Source: Saccharibacillus alkalitolerans (GTDB taxonomy: Bacteria; Bacillota; Bacilli; Paenibacillales; Paenibacillaceae). Taken from it: a stretch of DNA of 64,000 nucleotides. The notes beneath the pieces were generated by a model, which ran no database searches, was not told where the DNA came from, and was given only the letters and a program-made list of their open reading frames with translations. Of this stretch, positions 27,514-36,509 are shown piece by piece. Position numbers and translations under genes: made by a program. Each line of letters begins with the position of its first letter. Position 1 is the first letter of the stretch. The DNA lies in contig NZ_JAAFGS010000003.1 of NCBI RefSeq assembly GCF_011090185.1, forward strand, positions 62,001 through 126,000, in the 5' to 3' direction.

Positions 27514-28917
27514 TTAACGGTTAACCGACATTACGATGTCTCCGTTCGCATACTGGAACGACACTTTATAGGTGGTCTCTTTCAAAAATTTGGTATAGCG
27601 CCCGATCACGATCTTGGCGCCTCCGTAAATCGCGTCGTTGACGACGACTTTGGCCCGCCCCGTATCTTCAAGCACCTGTTCGATTTCGAAAATGCGTTCC
27701 TTGGTATGTGCCCGGTCCTGCTCCTGCTGGCGCTTCGTGACGCTTAATTTGGCGCGCAAAGCCAGCTTATCGGGGCTCAGCGTTCCCGCAAGCGCCATTT
27801 GGTCCAGCAGTCCCAGCGCCTGGGTCGTTTTTTGCATATTGTCGGCGGTTTCCCGCAGTCGTTTATGTAGGTCCGCCAATTCGTTGCGAAGATTCGGCAG
27901 CACGCCTACTTCGATTGCGGTGGCCGTCGCCATGCTGTTGCCGATTGTCCGTGCGGTGACGCCTTCGCCGGCTTGAATATGCCCTCCGACGATCAACCCC
28001 TTCGTCCCGCTGCAGATGACGCTTTTCCCGGCTCTGACTTCGGAATGCAAAATACTTTGGGAAACCATGACATTTTCGCCGGCCTCCACGTTTCCGTCCT
28101 GAATAAACGAGCTGGTCACGTTTACTCCGGCTTTGACGATTCCTTTATGGTAACCGATGATTCCTCCGGAAATTTCGATCGATCCGTCCGCAAACAGTTC
28201 GGCGCCTTCGACGCCTCCTCGCACGCGAATATCGCCGGCCGCTTTGACCCGGAATCCGGGCAGCACGCTGCCGCGAATGACGACCGTTCCCACAAAGTCC
28301 ACGTTACCCGTGCTGTAATCGACGTCGCCGTGTACTTCATAAACGGTAAACACGTTGATTTTCCCGTTATCCGTACTGCTGACCATGCCGTCGATCGTCG
28401 CGTACATCGATGTATGATTTTCGTCCACCACGACGTTTTTTCCAACTTTAAAACGCGCTTCCTTACCGGGCTTGAACGGAACCTCTTCTCCGGTTACCGC
28501 GGTGCCCGGCGTGCCTGCTTCCGCAGGATAACGCCTTGCCAAAAGCTGGCCTTTATTGACGTTGCTCAGCCGAATTAATTCTTTATAATCGACCTGCCCG
28601 TTTTCTTTCTCCGCAGGTTTTGCTTCCCCGTTTTGATCAAACAGCATCTCGATGCGGCCGTTCCGTCCGTCTACGGCCGGAGTCCCCCGGGCAATTTCCA
28701 CTTCTTCGAAAAAGTAACTTTCCGGCGAAGCGGCGAATCTGCGGATCTGCTCGTCCAACAACCCGAAGCGGACATTTTGATCGTGCAGAAATTGCCTCAA
28801 ACTCTCTTCCGTACAGGCAAAACCTTCTTCAGGCTTCGCAAAACGAAGACGAGCCGACATCTTGGATGCTTCAATTGCAACGACGAGATGACGATCCAAA
28901 GCCAAATGCTCTACCAC
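27514..28917 (-). CDS. fapA: FapA family protein (DUF342, flagellar assembly protein A)
   Basis: 467 aa. The middle has the repetitive right-handed beta-helix pattern of DUF342 (VRGGVEGAELFADGSIEI, then GGIIGYHKGIVKAG and NVEAGENVMVSQSI), followed by a helical coiled-coil part (about 330-420) and a C-terminal strand region. FapA has been tied to flagellar development and polar localisation in Vibrio; its role in Bacillota is unclear. The start is ambiguous: GTG at 28917 has GAGGGG at 6 nt, while TTG at 28923 directly abuts it, so GTG is chosen. It follows sigD. Confidence 0.88.
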   Translation of the reverse strand: MVEHLALDRHLVVAIEASKMSARLRFAKPEEGFACTEESLRQFLHDQNVRFGLLDEQIRRFAASPESYFFEEVEIARGTPAVDGRNGRIEMLFDQNGEAKPAEKENGQVDYKELIRLSNVNKGQLLARRYPAEAGTPGTAVTGEEVPFKPGKEARFKVGKNVVVDENHTSMYATIDGMVSSTDNGKINVFTVYEVHGDVDYSTGNVDFVGTVVIRGSVLPGFRVKAAGDIRVRGGVEGAELFADGSIEISGGIIGYHKGIVKAGVNVTSSFIQDGNVEAGENVMVSQSILHSEVRAGKSVICSGTKGLIVGGHIQAGEGVTARTIGNSMATATAIEVGVLPNLRNELADLHKRLRETADNMQKTTQALGLLDQMALAGTLSPDKLALRAKLSVTKRQQEQDRAHTKERIFEIEQVLEDTGRAKVVVNDAIYGGAKIVIGRYTKFLKETTYKVSFQYANGDIVMSVNR

Positions 28918-28988
28918 GGACAACCCCTCTTTTCAACTCAACTTTGCTTGTTGGCGGCAGAAGCGCTCCCGGCGTCTTCTATCCGACC

Positions 28989-29777
28989 TTAACGATCCTG
29001 CATGAGCAGGCCTTTTTGCTTGTCCAGCGTTCCCCGCAGACGCAAAATCGCCTTGGAGTGCAGCTGCGAAATCCGAGACGGCGACAGCGACATGACTTCG
29101 GCAATCTCGCTGAGCGACAGATCTTCGTAATAAAGCAGCGAAATGACGATCCGCTCTTTCTCGGTCAGCTTTTCGATTCCTTTAGCCAGCGCATCCTTCA
29201 AGTAAAATTCGTTGACTTTGTGATCCGGATTTTTTGCTTTTTCGTCAACCAGAACAGACAGCCGCGTTTCCGATTCTTCTTCCCGAATCGGGTCTTCCAG
29301 AGAAACCAGCGACATGACCGAGACATCCTGCAGCATTTGCTGGAATTCTTTCTCGGACACCCCCAAAAACTCGCTCATCTCTTTGTCCGATGCGCCGCGC
29401 ATATTTTCCTGCTCCAACTTTTGATAAGCTTCCTCGATCTTTTTCGCTTTTTCACGAACCGAGCGAGGCACCCAGTCTCCCTGCCGCAGCCCGTCCAATA
29501 TGGCGCCGCGAACCCGCCACGAAGCATAGGTTTCGAACTGCAGGCCGCGCTTGTAATCGAATTTTTCGATCGCGTCGATCAGTCCCATGACTCCGTTGCT
29601 TGCCAGGTCGTCTTTGGAAACGTTTTTCGGGAGTCCCACCGCAAGCCGTGAAGAGACGTAATCGACAATGGATAAGTGATTCTCGATCAGTTTCTTCTTG
29701 GCCTCGATATCGTTATGCTCTTTCCAGCGGATCCATAAATCCAGATGGTTTAACTGACCGGATTTGCGTTCATCCAT
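28989..29777 (-). CDS. sigD: Flagellar/motility sigma factor, FliA/SigD family
   Basis: Directs RNA polymerase to late flagellar, chemotaxis and autolysin promoters. 262 aa: region 2 (HLSIVDYVSSRLAVGLP, then GLIDAIEKFDYKRGLQFETYAS and WRVRGAILDGLR), region 3 and region 4 (LTEKERIVISLLYYEDLSLSEIA, then SLSPSRISQLHSKAILRLR). ATG at 29777 with GGAGGGAGA. Its place near the end of the long operon makes its level depend on how far transcription proceeds, as reported in B. subtilis. The anti-sigma factor FlgM is not in the window. Confidence 0.97.
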   Translation of the reverse strand: MDERKSGQLNHLDLWIRWKEHNDIEAKKKLIENHLSIVDYVSSRLAVGLPKNVSKDDLASNGVMGLIDAIEKFDYKRGLQFETYASWRVRGAILDGLRQGDWVPRSVREKAKKIEEAYQKLEQENMRGASDKEMSEFLGVSEKEFQQMLQDVSVMSLVSLEDPIREEESETRLSVLVDEKAKNPDHKVNEFYLKDALAKGIEKLTEKERIVISLLYYEDLSLSEIAEVMSLSPSRISQLHSKAILRLRGTLDKQKGLLMQDR

Positions 29778-29779
29778 TG

Positions 29780-30241
29780 CTATCTCCCTCCTTCATCCTC
29801 CGTGAGATGACGTACGGCTTTCGCCAGTTCTTCGGGGTCTTTCTCTTTCGTCGATACGAGCTTCGGCGGATTGAGCGGCTGAAATCCGTTTTCTTGAACC
29901 GTTCGCTCTTCGATGTGTCGAGTCTTATCCGCATCCGGCTTCAATAAATCATTCAGTTCGTCGCTTTCATCCGGCGTCACCATATCGAGTCTGGCGCCGC
30001 GAACTTCTTCGTTCGCAGCCAGGTCCGGCGGCAAAGAGCCGCCGCCTGTCTTGTTTTTAGGCAGCGGCTCGAGAGCCCCGAGCACGATGCGAAAAAGAAA
30101 CGCCAGGAGAAACCAGACCGCCGCTCCGATGCCTCCCCGAATCAAACTGGTTACGGGAAGATTGGTTCGGACCGCAAATAAAAAAGTAATAACAAATCCG
30201 ATCAAAGCGAATATCAGATTAACTCGTATGGTTCCCTTCAT
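29780..30241 (-). CDS. Two-helix membrane protein of unknown function between cheD and sigD
   Basis: 153 aa. Two membrane segments (about 7-24 and 34-56), then a hydrophilic acidic tail containing LVSTKEKDPEELAKAVRHLTED. I recognise no domain. The tight spacing (3 nt after cheD, 2 nt before sigD start) shows it is a true operon member. ATG at 30241 with AAAGGA. B. subtilis has no gene here. A role in the signalling or membrane part of motility can only be guessed. Confidence 0.8.
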   Translation of the reverse strand: MKGTIRVNLIFALIGFVITFLFAVRTNLPVTSLIRGGIGAAVWFLLAFLFRIVLGALEPLPKNKTGGGSLPPDLAANEEVRGARLDMVTPDESDELNDLLKPDADKTRHIEERTVQENGFQPLNPPKLVSTKEKDPEELAKAVRHLTEDEGGR

Positions 30242-30244
30242 CAG

Positions 30245-30742
30245 CTACAATTCCTTTACCCCTTTTTGAACACTGCGTATAGTCAAAATTCCGGTTTCCG
30301 AACTGATTTCGATCGTTCGTCCGTAATTGGCACCCGTATCTTCGGCCTGCAGGGAAATGCCCAACTTCTTCAGCATTTCTTTGCAGGACTCGACGTTTCG
30401 GGGACCGATACGCATCGTGTCGCCGCTGCCGGCAAACGCAAACATCTGGGCGCCTCCGGCCATTTTGGCGATTAAGCGGCGTTTAACCGCTCCCAACTCG
30501 ACCAATTTGTCCACCAGAACCGGAAGAGCCGTATCCGCATACTTGGCGATATTGACCTGGCTCTCTCGTGCAATGTCCGATGAAGGAAGCATGACGTGAG
30601 CCATGCCGGCTACTTTGATCTGCGGATCGTAAAGCGTCAAACCGACGCAGGAACCGAGTCCCGTCGTACGAAGAATTCCGGAATTCCCGACTACGTTCAG
30701 ATCAGCCATGCCGACTTTAACCAAATTTTGCGCGTCAGTCAT
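30245..30742 (-). CDS. cheD: Chemoreceptor glutamine deamidase CheD
   Basis: Deamidates receptor glutamines and binds CheC, raising its CheY-P phosphatase activity. The 165 aa protein has the catalytic cysteine in TTGLGSCVGLTLYD, the histidine in AGMAHVMLP, and the threonine region near KMAGGAQMF. ATG at 30742 overlaps the cheC end by 8 nt, so the partner proteins are translationally coupled. Confidence 0.96.
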   Translation of the reverse strand: MTDAQNLVKVGMADLNVVGNSGILRTTGLGSCVGLTLYDPQIKVAGMAHVMLPSSDIARESQVNIAKYADTALPVLVDKLVELGAVKRRLIAKMAGGAQMFAFAGSGDTMRIGPRNVESCKEMLKKLGISLQAEDTGANYGRTIEISSETGILTIRSVQKGVKEL

Positions 30743-31361
30743 TGTCAAACGGAACTCCAAGCGCCGCAAAAATTTTATCGAACGATTCGGGATCCGGAAT
30801 GAGGAAAAATTGCCCCTCGACCTCATCGTTGCCTTGCACGAAAGTCGTATCGATCAGCAGGGCCGCGTCGCCCATCTCGCCGAACTGGATCATGCCGTAG
30901 CTGAGAATCGCACCGGCCATGTCGAGCGCAAGCGCCGGCACGGTAGGCGACATCGCCAGGTTGGTAAAATCCGCCAACGACGACAGGTACGAACCCGCCA
31001 AAATATTGCCGATCTCGCCGAGAGCCGACTGCTCCATCTCGGTCAGATCCAATCCATCCGTCGGCACGAATGCCCCGAGCCGCTGAAGCAGCGACTTGCC
31101 GGCCTCCGGAGCCATAATGTAGAACAGATTGCCGGGCGCATCGCCTTCGACCCGGAAGAAGACGGTCAGCACGATTTTTTCCGGGCCGCCGACTTTCTCC
31201 GCGATATCTTCGAACGGAAGGATTTGAACTTTCGGAACGGCCATATCGATCGGTTTATTCAGCAGTTGCGATAACGCTGTGGCAGCGTGGCCCGCACCGA
31301 TATTGCCGACTTCCTTCAGAACGTCGAGCTTGAACCCTTCCAGCTTCGAAAAGATTTCCAT
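30735..31361 (-). CDS. cheC: CheY-P phosphatase CheC
   Basis: Adaptation phosphatase of the Bacillus-type system. The 208 aa protein has both D/SxxxExxN active-site helices: LDVLKEVGNIGAGHAATAL near residue 13, and EQSALGEIGNILAGSY near 105, each followed by the distant proline. ATG at 31361, 3 nt after cheW, with GAGGA 7 nt upstream. Confidence 0.96.
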   Translation of the reverse strand: MEIFSKLEGFKLDVLKEVGNIGAGHAATALSQLLNKPIDMAVPKVQILPFEDIAEKVGGPEKIVLTVFFRVEGDAPGNLFYIMAPEAGKSLLQRLGAFVPTDGLDLTEMEQSALGEIGNILAGSYLSSLADFTNLAMSPTVPALALDMAGAILSYGMIQFGEMGDAALLIDTTFVQGNDEVEGQFFLIPDPESFDKIFAALGVPFDND

Positions 31362-31364
31362 GCT

Positions 31365-31826
31365 TTAGTCCTCTAACTGCTCGAGGTGCGCCACTTCACC
31401 CCGGTTTAATACTTCCGCCAAATTCAGCATGATCAGCAGGCGATCATCGCCGACTTTGGCGACACCGTCCAGGTACTTCGCCTTGACTCCTCCGACGACT
31501 TCGGGTGGAGAATCGATGCTGTCGCGGTCAAGGTCAACCACATCGTTTGCTGCATCGACAATAAAACCGACTTCCATTTCGCCGACCGCAACGATAATGA
31601 TCCGAGTTTGATCGTTGTATTCCGTCTCCTCGAGATTGAAGCGTCCTCTCAGGTCGATGACCGGAATAACCACCCCGCGCAGGTTGATGACGCCTTTAAT
31701 GAACGAGTAAGTCTTCGGTACGCGGGTGATCGGCATCATGCGTTCGATTGTACGCACTTTATCCACGTCGATACCGTACTCTTCATTACCCAATGCAAAC
31801 ACAATTACTTTAATTTGTTCTGCCAC
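31365..31826 (-). CDS. cheW: Chemotaxis coupling protein CheW
   Basis: Links receptors to CheA. The 153 aa protein is a single CheW SH3-like domain: VIVFALGNEEYGIDVDKVRTIE, then ITRVPKTYSFIKGVINLRG and VIPVIDLRGRF. The start is GTG at 31826 with AAGGGGGA upstream. It is separated from cheA by a 133 nt gap with a strong inverted repeat. Confidence 0.97.
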   Translation of the reverse strand: MAEQIKVIVFALGNEEYGIDVDKVRTIERMMPITRVPKTYSFIKGVINLRGVVIPVIDLRGRFNLEETEYNDQTRIIIVAVGEMEVGFIVDAANDVVDLDRDSIDSPPEVVGGVKAKYLDGVAKVGDDRLLIMLNLAEVLNRGEVAHLEQLED

Positions 31827-31908
31827 AAAAAATCCCCCTTTATTGGGCCTGTTTCCCTGCCCGCATTAACTGTTCCTTCTGTCGATTCCGGCTTTCGAGA
31901 TCCCGAAT

Positions 31909-31952
31909 CAAGCGCCGGCCCTTATTTCGAGTTGAAATTGCCCCGGCGCTTG
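31909..31952 (-). repeat. Intercistronic inverted repeat between cheA and cheW
   Basis: Perfect 10 bp arms CAAGCGCCGG (31909-31918) and CCGGCGCTTG (31943-31952), with an inner ATTTC/GAAAT stem and a 5 nt loop. No T tract follows on the minus strand, so it is not a classical terminator. An mRNA-processing or stabilising hairpin is possible. Confidence 0.75.
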
Positions 31953-31959
31953 GCCCCCA

Positions 31960-34047
31960 CTACTTGATCAGCGCGTTCGGATCCAGAATCAAAGCTACCT
32001 GACCGTCCCCGAGAATGGTCGCGCCGGAGATGCCGCGAACTTGAGGCAGGTATTTGCCCAGGTTTTTGATGACGACTTCGTTTTGGCCGATGAACGAATC
32101 GATGGCCAGCGCCGCCAGGCGGTCTCCTTTGCGGATGACGACGATCTCTGTTTCTTCTTCGTCGTCCTCGCTGTAGTCCGGAGCATCGAAGAAACGGCTC
32201 AGCGACATAAGCGGAATATGCGCATCGCGGTAAGGAATCAGCTTGCTGCCGTGCACGTTGCGGACCTGCTCCTTGCGGATGATCCCCGTCTCCACGATCG
32301 ACGACAGCGGAATTGCGTATTTTTCGGAACCCAGACGGATCATCATCGCGGAGATGATCGACAGCGTCAGCGGCAGCTGTACGGAGAACAACGTGCCTTC
32401 GCCGAGCGTCGACGTAACCGTCACATGGCCTCCGAGCGAAGCGATTTTGGATTTGACGACGTCAAGGCCTACGCCGCGGCCGGAAATGTCGGAAATTTTC
32501 TCCGCCGTGCTGAATCCTGCCGCAAAGAGCAGTTGGTAAACCTGTTCGTCGGTCATCGTGCGGGATTCTTCTTCCGTCACGACTCCTTTTTTGATTGCCG
32601 ATGCCAGTATCTTGTTGCGATCGATCCCCTTGCCGTCGTCTTGAATTTCGATGAAGACATGGTTGCCGCTGTGGAAAGCACGCAGATTAACCGTTCCCGT
32701 TTCCGGTTTGCCGGCGGCGATCCGTTCGGCGATCGATTCGATACCGTGGTCGACCGAGTTTCTCAGCAGGTGCACGAGCGGATCGCCGATTTCGTCGATG
32801 ACGGTCCGATCGAGCTCCGTCTCCGCACCCGTAATGACCAGATCCAGCTTTTTGCCCAGCGACTTGGCCAAATCCCGTACCATCCGCGGGAAGCGGTTGA
32901 ATACGGTATCGATCGCCACCATCCGAAGCTTCATGACAATGTTCTGCAGGTCGCTGCTGACACGGCCCATGTGCTCGACCGACTCGGTCAGTTCCTGGCT
33001 CTTAATCTCGGTCGCCAGCTGTTCCAGACGTACGCGGTCGATCAGCAGCTCGCTGAACAGATTCATCAGTACGTCCAGACGTTCGATATCCACCCGGATC
33101 GTACGCGACGGCGCGGCGACGATCTTTTTGGCCGCAGCAGGCTGCTTTTCTTTGTCGCCGGCAGAAGCCGCCGTCTGGTCCGCCGCGGGCAGCTCTGCGG
33201 ACGTCTCTGCCGCAGGCGCGGTTTCCGAGGCTTCCGCCTCGCTTTTCGCAGCCAGTTGAGTCAGCGTATCGGAATCCACCGGCACCAACTTCGCTTCCTC
33301 GATTTCGGACAAGTTCAAAATCATCGTGCGCAGTTCCTGCGGATCTTTTTCCGTAATGAAGTAAAGGGAGAAGCTGCGATCGAATTTCTCCTGCTCGATT
33401 TCCTGAACGGTCGGATGCGACTTCACGACTTCGCCGCTGCGTTCCAGCAGGTCGAATACCATGTAAGCCCGCGCCGCCTTCAGCTGGCAATCTTCCCGAA
33501 TGGAAACTTCGATATACAGCACGCGATGTCCTGCCGCCAACGACTGTTCGAGAATCGAATACTGGAATTCGTCCAGCTGAACCTGTTCTTTGGAAACTGC
33601 GGGTCCGGAAGCGGCCGGGGATGCGGCGGCTTCCGCCGAAGCGCCGCCGGCTTCTCCGCTCGGCACTTCGCCGCGTACGATCGCCTGCAGGGCAGCCACG
33701 ATCGAGGAGACGTCGGCTTTGCCTTCGCCGCCTTGGGTAATGTCCTGAACCATGGCTTCGAGCGCGTCAAGGCTCTTGAAAAGGGTGTCAAAAATAAAGT
33801 TTTGCATTTTCAGCTTGTCGTTACGAACCAGATCGAGCACATTCTCCATCTGGTGGGTCAGAGCGGCCAGGTCTTCGAAGCCCATGGTAGCCGCCATCCC
33901 TTTCAACGTATGCGCGGAACGGAAGATAACTTGTACGATACCGATATCTTCCGGGCTTCCTTCCAGTTCCAGCATTTTTTCGTTCAACGATTGCAGATGA
34001 TCATTCGACTCATCAATAAACATGGATAGATACTGATTCATGTCCAT
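31960..34047 (-). CDS. cheA: Chemotaxis histidine kinase CheA
   Basis: Receptor-controlled kinase that phosphorylates CheY and CheB. 695 aa: P1 Hpt domain with phospho-accepting His46 (FRSAHTLKGMAATMGF), Ala/Glu-rich linker, P2 response-regulator-binding domain (about 165-260), second Ala/Pro linker, P3 dimerisation helices, P4 ATPase with LLRNSVDHGIE, IEIQDDGKGID and GRGVGLDVV, and a C-terminal CheW-like P5 domain. ATG at 34047 with GGAGGAGGTG. Second ATG two codons on. Confidence 0.98.
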   Translation of the reverse strand: MDMNQYLSMFIDESNDHLQSLNEKMLELEGSPEDIGIVQVIFRSAHTLKGMAATMGFEDLAALTHQMENVLDLVRNDKLKMQNFIFDTLFKSLDALEAMVQDITQGGEGKADVSSIVAALQAIVRGEVPSGEAGGASAEAAASPAASGPAVSKEQVQLDEFQYSILEQSLAAGHRVLYIEVSIREDCQLKAARAYMVFDLLERSGEVVKSHPTVQEIEQEKFDRSFSLYFITEKDPQELRTMILNLSEIEEAKLVPVDSDTLTQLAAKSEAEASETAPAAETSAELPAADQTAASAGDKEKQPAAAKKIVAAPSRTIRVDIERLDVLMNLFSELLIDRVRLEQLATEIKSQELTESVEHMGRVSSDLQNIVMKLRMVAIDTVFNRFPRMVRDLAKSLGKKLDLVITGAETELDRTVIDEIGDPLVHLLRNSVDHGIESIAERIAAGKPETGTVNLRAFHSGNHVFIEIQDDGKGIDRNKILASAIKKGVVTEEESRTMTDEQVYQLLFAAGFSTAEKISDISGRGVGLDVVKSKIASLGGHVTVTSTLGEGTLFSVQLPLTLSIISAMMIRLGSEKYAIPLSSIVETGIIRKEQVRNVHGSKLIPYRDAHIPLMSLSRFFDAPDYSEDDEEETEIVVIRKGDRLAALAIDSFIGQNEVVIKNLGKYLPQVRGISGATILGDGQVALILDPNALIK

Positions 34048-34076
34048 CGTGAGACACCTCCTCCATTAAAGTGCAG

Positions 34077-35579
34077 TTAAGTTTTAACGACCTGGTTCAA
34101 TTTTGTTGCAATTTGCGGCAGAGGAAGCAGATGCATCACGCAGTTTAATTCGGCGGCAGACCGAGGCATGCCGTAAACCACGCAGGTTTCTTCGCTTTCT
34201 GCAATCGTGGTGGAAATCCCCGAGTCGTACAGCTTTTTCATTTCTTTGGCCCCATCGCTGCCCATGCCCGTCATGATGACCGCATGCCGGCGAATCTCGT
34301 TCATCGGCAGAATGGAGTCGAACATGGCGCCGACCGAAGGCTTATGCCCGTTCTGCGGCGGAGCGTCGGACAGCTCAATCGCATACTGTCCGCTGCCCGT
34401 ACGTTTCACGAGCAGATGCTGCGCTCCCGGCGCGATATACGCCGTGCCTTTGCGCAGCGGCATGCCGTGCTGCGCTTCCACGACCTCCAGCGGGCTCAGC
34501 GTATTCAAACGCTGCGCCAGCGAGTGGGTGAATTTCGGCGGCATATGCTGCACGATGACGATCGGGGCCGGGAAGGAAGCCGGAATATTTTCCAGCAGTT
34601 CCTTGAGCGCCCGCGGCCCGCCCGTCGAACAGCCGACCGCGACGATCTGATCGATATGATCGCCGCCCTGCGAGCGCGAAGCGGCCGGCGGGGCAGCCGA
34701 ACGTTCCGGCGCTTTCGGAGCTTGGCTCTTCGGCGCGGGAGCCGGCGCGGAAGACGGCTTTCTGGCCGGAGCGGCCGATTCGTTCCGCGGCTGCGGCTTG
34801 TCCGCCGGAACGGACGGCCGGGAAGCCGTCGGCCGCGCAGCGGCCGGGCGCTCGGTTTTTCTCTCTTCGCGAACGCTCGGCGGCTGCGCCGACGGACGAA
34901 CGGAAGGCTGAGGTGCCGGAGCCGGCGGCGTTTTCGGTTTCGGCGCCGGAGAAGCGCTGCGCGGCGGAGCGGAAGCGGCGGGCGGCGAATCTTTGCGCGG
35001 CCGGGCTTCCGGAACCGGCGTTTCGTTTTTCGGACGCGGCGTTTCGGGCGCCCGTTCTTCCCGCTTCCCGGTTTCGGCGGGCGGTACGTCCGCCGAAACC
35101 GGAAGTTCGGGAGCCGGGCTCTCCGCAGAAGCCGATCCTACGGCCGGCGGCGAAGACGGCTTGTCTTTCCTCCAAGAGGAATCGTGTACCGCCGCATGAA
35201 GCTGGCGGAGGAGCGCTTCGCCGACCGCTTCGATATCCTGCGAGCTGGACACCGAGGGCTTGCGAATAAAATCGAATGCGCCGGCTTCCAGCGCCATGAT
35301 CGTTTCGCGCACGCCCTCTTCGTTGATGCCCGACAGCATGATGACGGGCAGCGGATATTCCCGCATGATATGCTGCAGCGATTCCAGTCCGTTCATTTCC
35401 GGCATTTCGACGTCCATCGTTACGATGTCCGGTTTGATTTTTCTGACTTTTTCGACGGCTTCTCGTCCGTTTTTAGCCGTGTCGACTACGGAAAACGATA
35501 CGTCTTTTTCGATCAGGTCGGTTACGATCTTCCGCATAAAGCCTGAATCGTCGACCACAAGCACGCGATATGGCGTCAT
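34077..35579 (-). CDS. cheB: Chemotaxis methylesterase CheB with very long linker
   Basis: Removes receptor methyl groups; also deamidates. 500 aa, against about 350 usual. Receiver domain (1-120) with DD10-11, phospho-acceptor Asp56 (VTMDVEMPEMNG) and Lys107. Residues about 137-306 are a Pro/Ala/Ser/Lys/Arg-rich linker. The methylesterase domain follows with all catalytic parts: GCSTGGP (Ser318), VQHMPP (His345) and GMGSDG. ATG at 35579 with AGGAG. No cheR is present in the window. Confidence 0.96.
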   Translation of the reverse strand: MTPYRVLVVDDSGFMRKIVTDLIEKDVSFSVVDTAKNGREAVEKVRKIKPDIVTMDVEMPEMNGLESLQHIMREYPLPVIMLSGINEEGVRETIMALEAGAFDFIRKPSVSSSQDIEAVGEALLRQLHAAVHDSSWRKDKPSSPPAVGSASAESPAPELPVSADVPPAETGKREERAPETPRPKNETPVPEARPRKDSPPAASAPPRSASPAPKPKTPPAPAPQPSVRPSAQPPSVREERKTERPAAARPTASRPSVPADKPQPRNESAAPARKPSSAPAPAPKSQAPKAPERSAAPPAASRSQGGDHIDQIVAVGCSTGGPRALKELLENIPASFPAPIVIVQHMPPKFTHSLAQRLNTLSPLEVVEAQHGMPLRKGTAYIAPGAQHLLVKRTGSGQYAIELSDAPPQNGHKPSVGAMFDSILPMNEIRRHAVIMTGMGSDGAKEMKKLYDSGISTTIAESEETCVVYGMPRSAAELNCVMHLLPLPQIATKLNQVVKT

Positions 35580-35612
35580 GTCCTCAACTCCTGTCCTGCT
35601 CCAGAATCAGTT

Positions 35613-36509
35613 TCACCGTTTTAATAGTTTGCGCACAAAACCTTTGATTCCTTTCGGCGAATCGGCTCGAACCTGTAAGGAATGCTGCGTGTAACGAAGC
35701 GCCAGTTCTTGGATGTCTTTCGAAGCCTGACTGTTTGGAAATCGGATAGAGAAAGGCGTCTGCTTCTTGACCGCCTGGCTTACATGGGGATCGTCGCTGA
35801 CATGGCCGAGAACCGGGATGTCCAACCGCAAAAATTTCTCGGCGACGAGCCGGATCTTGTCCGCCGTCTGCTGCGCTTCCCTGTAATCCGACGCCCTGTT
35901 GACGACCAGCCGGAAGCGAGCTTCGCTCTCCAGATCGTGAACGACTTTGACAAGTGCGTAAGCGTCGGTAATCGAAGTCGGCTCCGGCGTGGTCACCACG
36001 ATGCATTCGTCGGAGGCCGTAATGAATCGGATGGTCTCCTTGGACAGTCCCGCCCCGGTATCGAACAGAACGTAATCCATGTCCTGCGCGATTTCCTCGA
36101 TCTGCCGGGTAAAATACAGCAGATCTTCCTCGGAAAGCGAGAAGAGTTCGGTCAGGCCGGATCCGCCTGCCACAAAGGGCAGCGAATTCGGTCCCGTTTG
36201 GATAATCTCGCTCATGCTTTTTTCCCTTTTCAGCAAATGAAACAAGTTGTACTGCGATCGGACGCCCATAAGGACGTCGATGTTGGCCATTCCGATATCG
36301 GCGTCGAATACAAGCACCCTTCGTCCCAACTTCTGAAGTTCAAGAGCGAAATTCAAGGTGAAATTCGATTTCCCGACACCCCCTTTTCCGCTCGTCACCG
36401 CAATGATATGCGCTGTTTTTCCCGAGGGTCCGGAGGTTTCCGTCTGTTTCGACGGGTCGGTGCGAAGCGAGGAAATCAACTCCCTGAGCGCCGCGGCCTG
36501 ATCAGTCAT
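35613..36509 (-). CDS. flhG: MinD-like ATPase FlhG (YlxH)
   Basis: Partner of FlhF that controls flagellar number and placement and helps C-ring assembly. 298 aa ParA/MinD fold: deviant Walker A KGGVGKSN near residue 44, VFDADIGMANIDVLMG, VLFDTGAGLS. The first 25 residues (including ALRELISSLR) fit the activator segment that stimulates the FlhF GTPase. ATG at 36509 overlaps the flhF stop as ATGA. Confidence 0.96.
   Translation of the reverse strand: MTDQAAALRELISSLRTDPSKQTETSGPSGKTAHIIAVTSGKGGVGKSNFTLNFALELQKLGRRVLVFDADIGMANIDVLMGVRSQYNLFHLLKREKSMSEIIQTGPNSLPFVAGGSGLTELFSLSEEDLLYFTRQIEEIAQDMDYVLFDTGAGLSKETIRFITASDECIVVTTPEPTSITDAYALVKVVHDLESEARFRLVVNRASDYREAQQTADKIRLVAEKFLRLDIPVLGHVSDDPHVSQAVKKQTPFSIRFPNSQASKDIQELALRYTQHSLQVRADSPKGIKGFVRKLLKR

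Noticed and set aside
32041-34029. 662 aa plus-strand open frame
   Set aside because: Antisense to cheA.
34284-35546. Arg-rich 420 aa plus-strand frame
   Set aside because: Antisense to the CheB linker; Arg/Gly richness mirrors the Pro/Ala codons.
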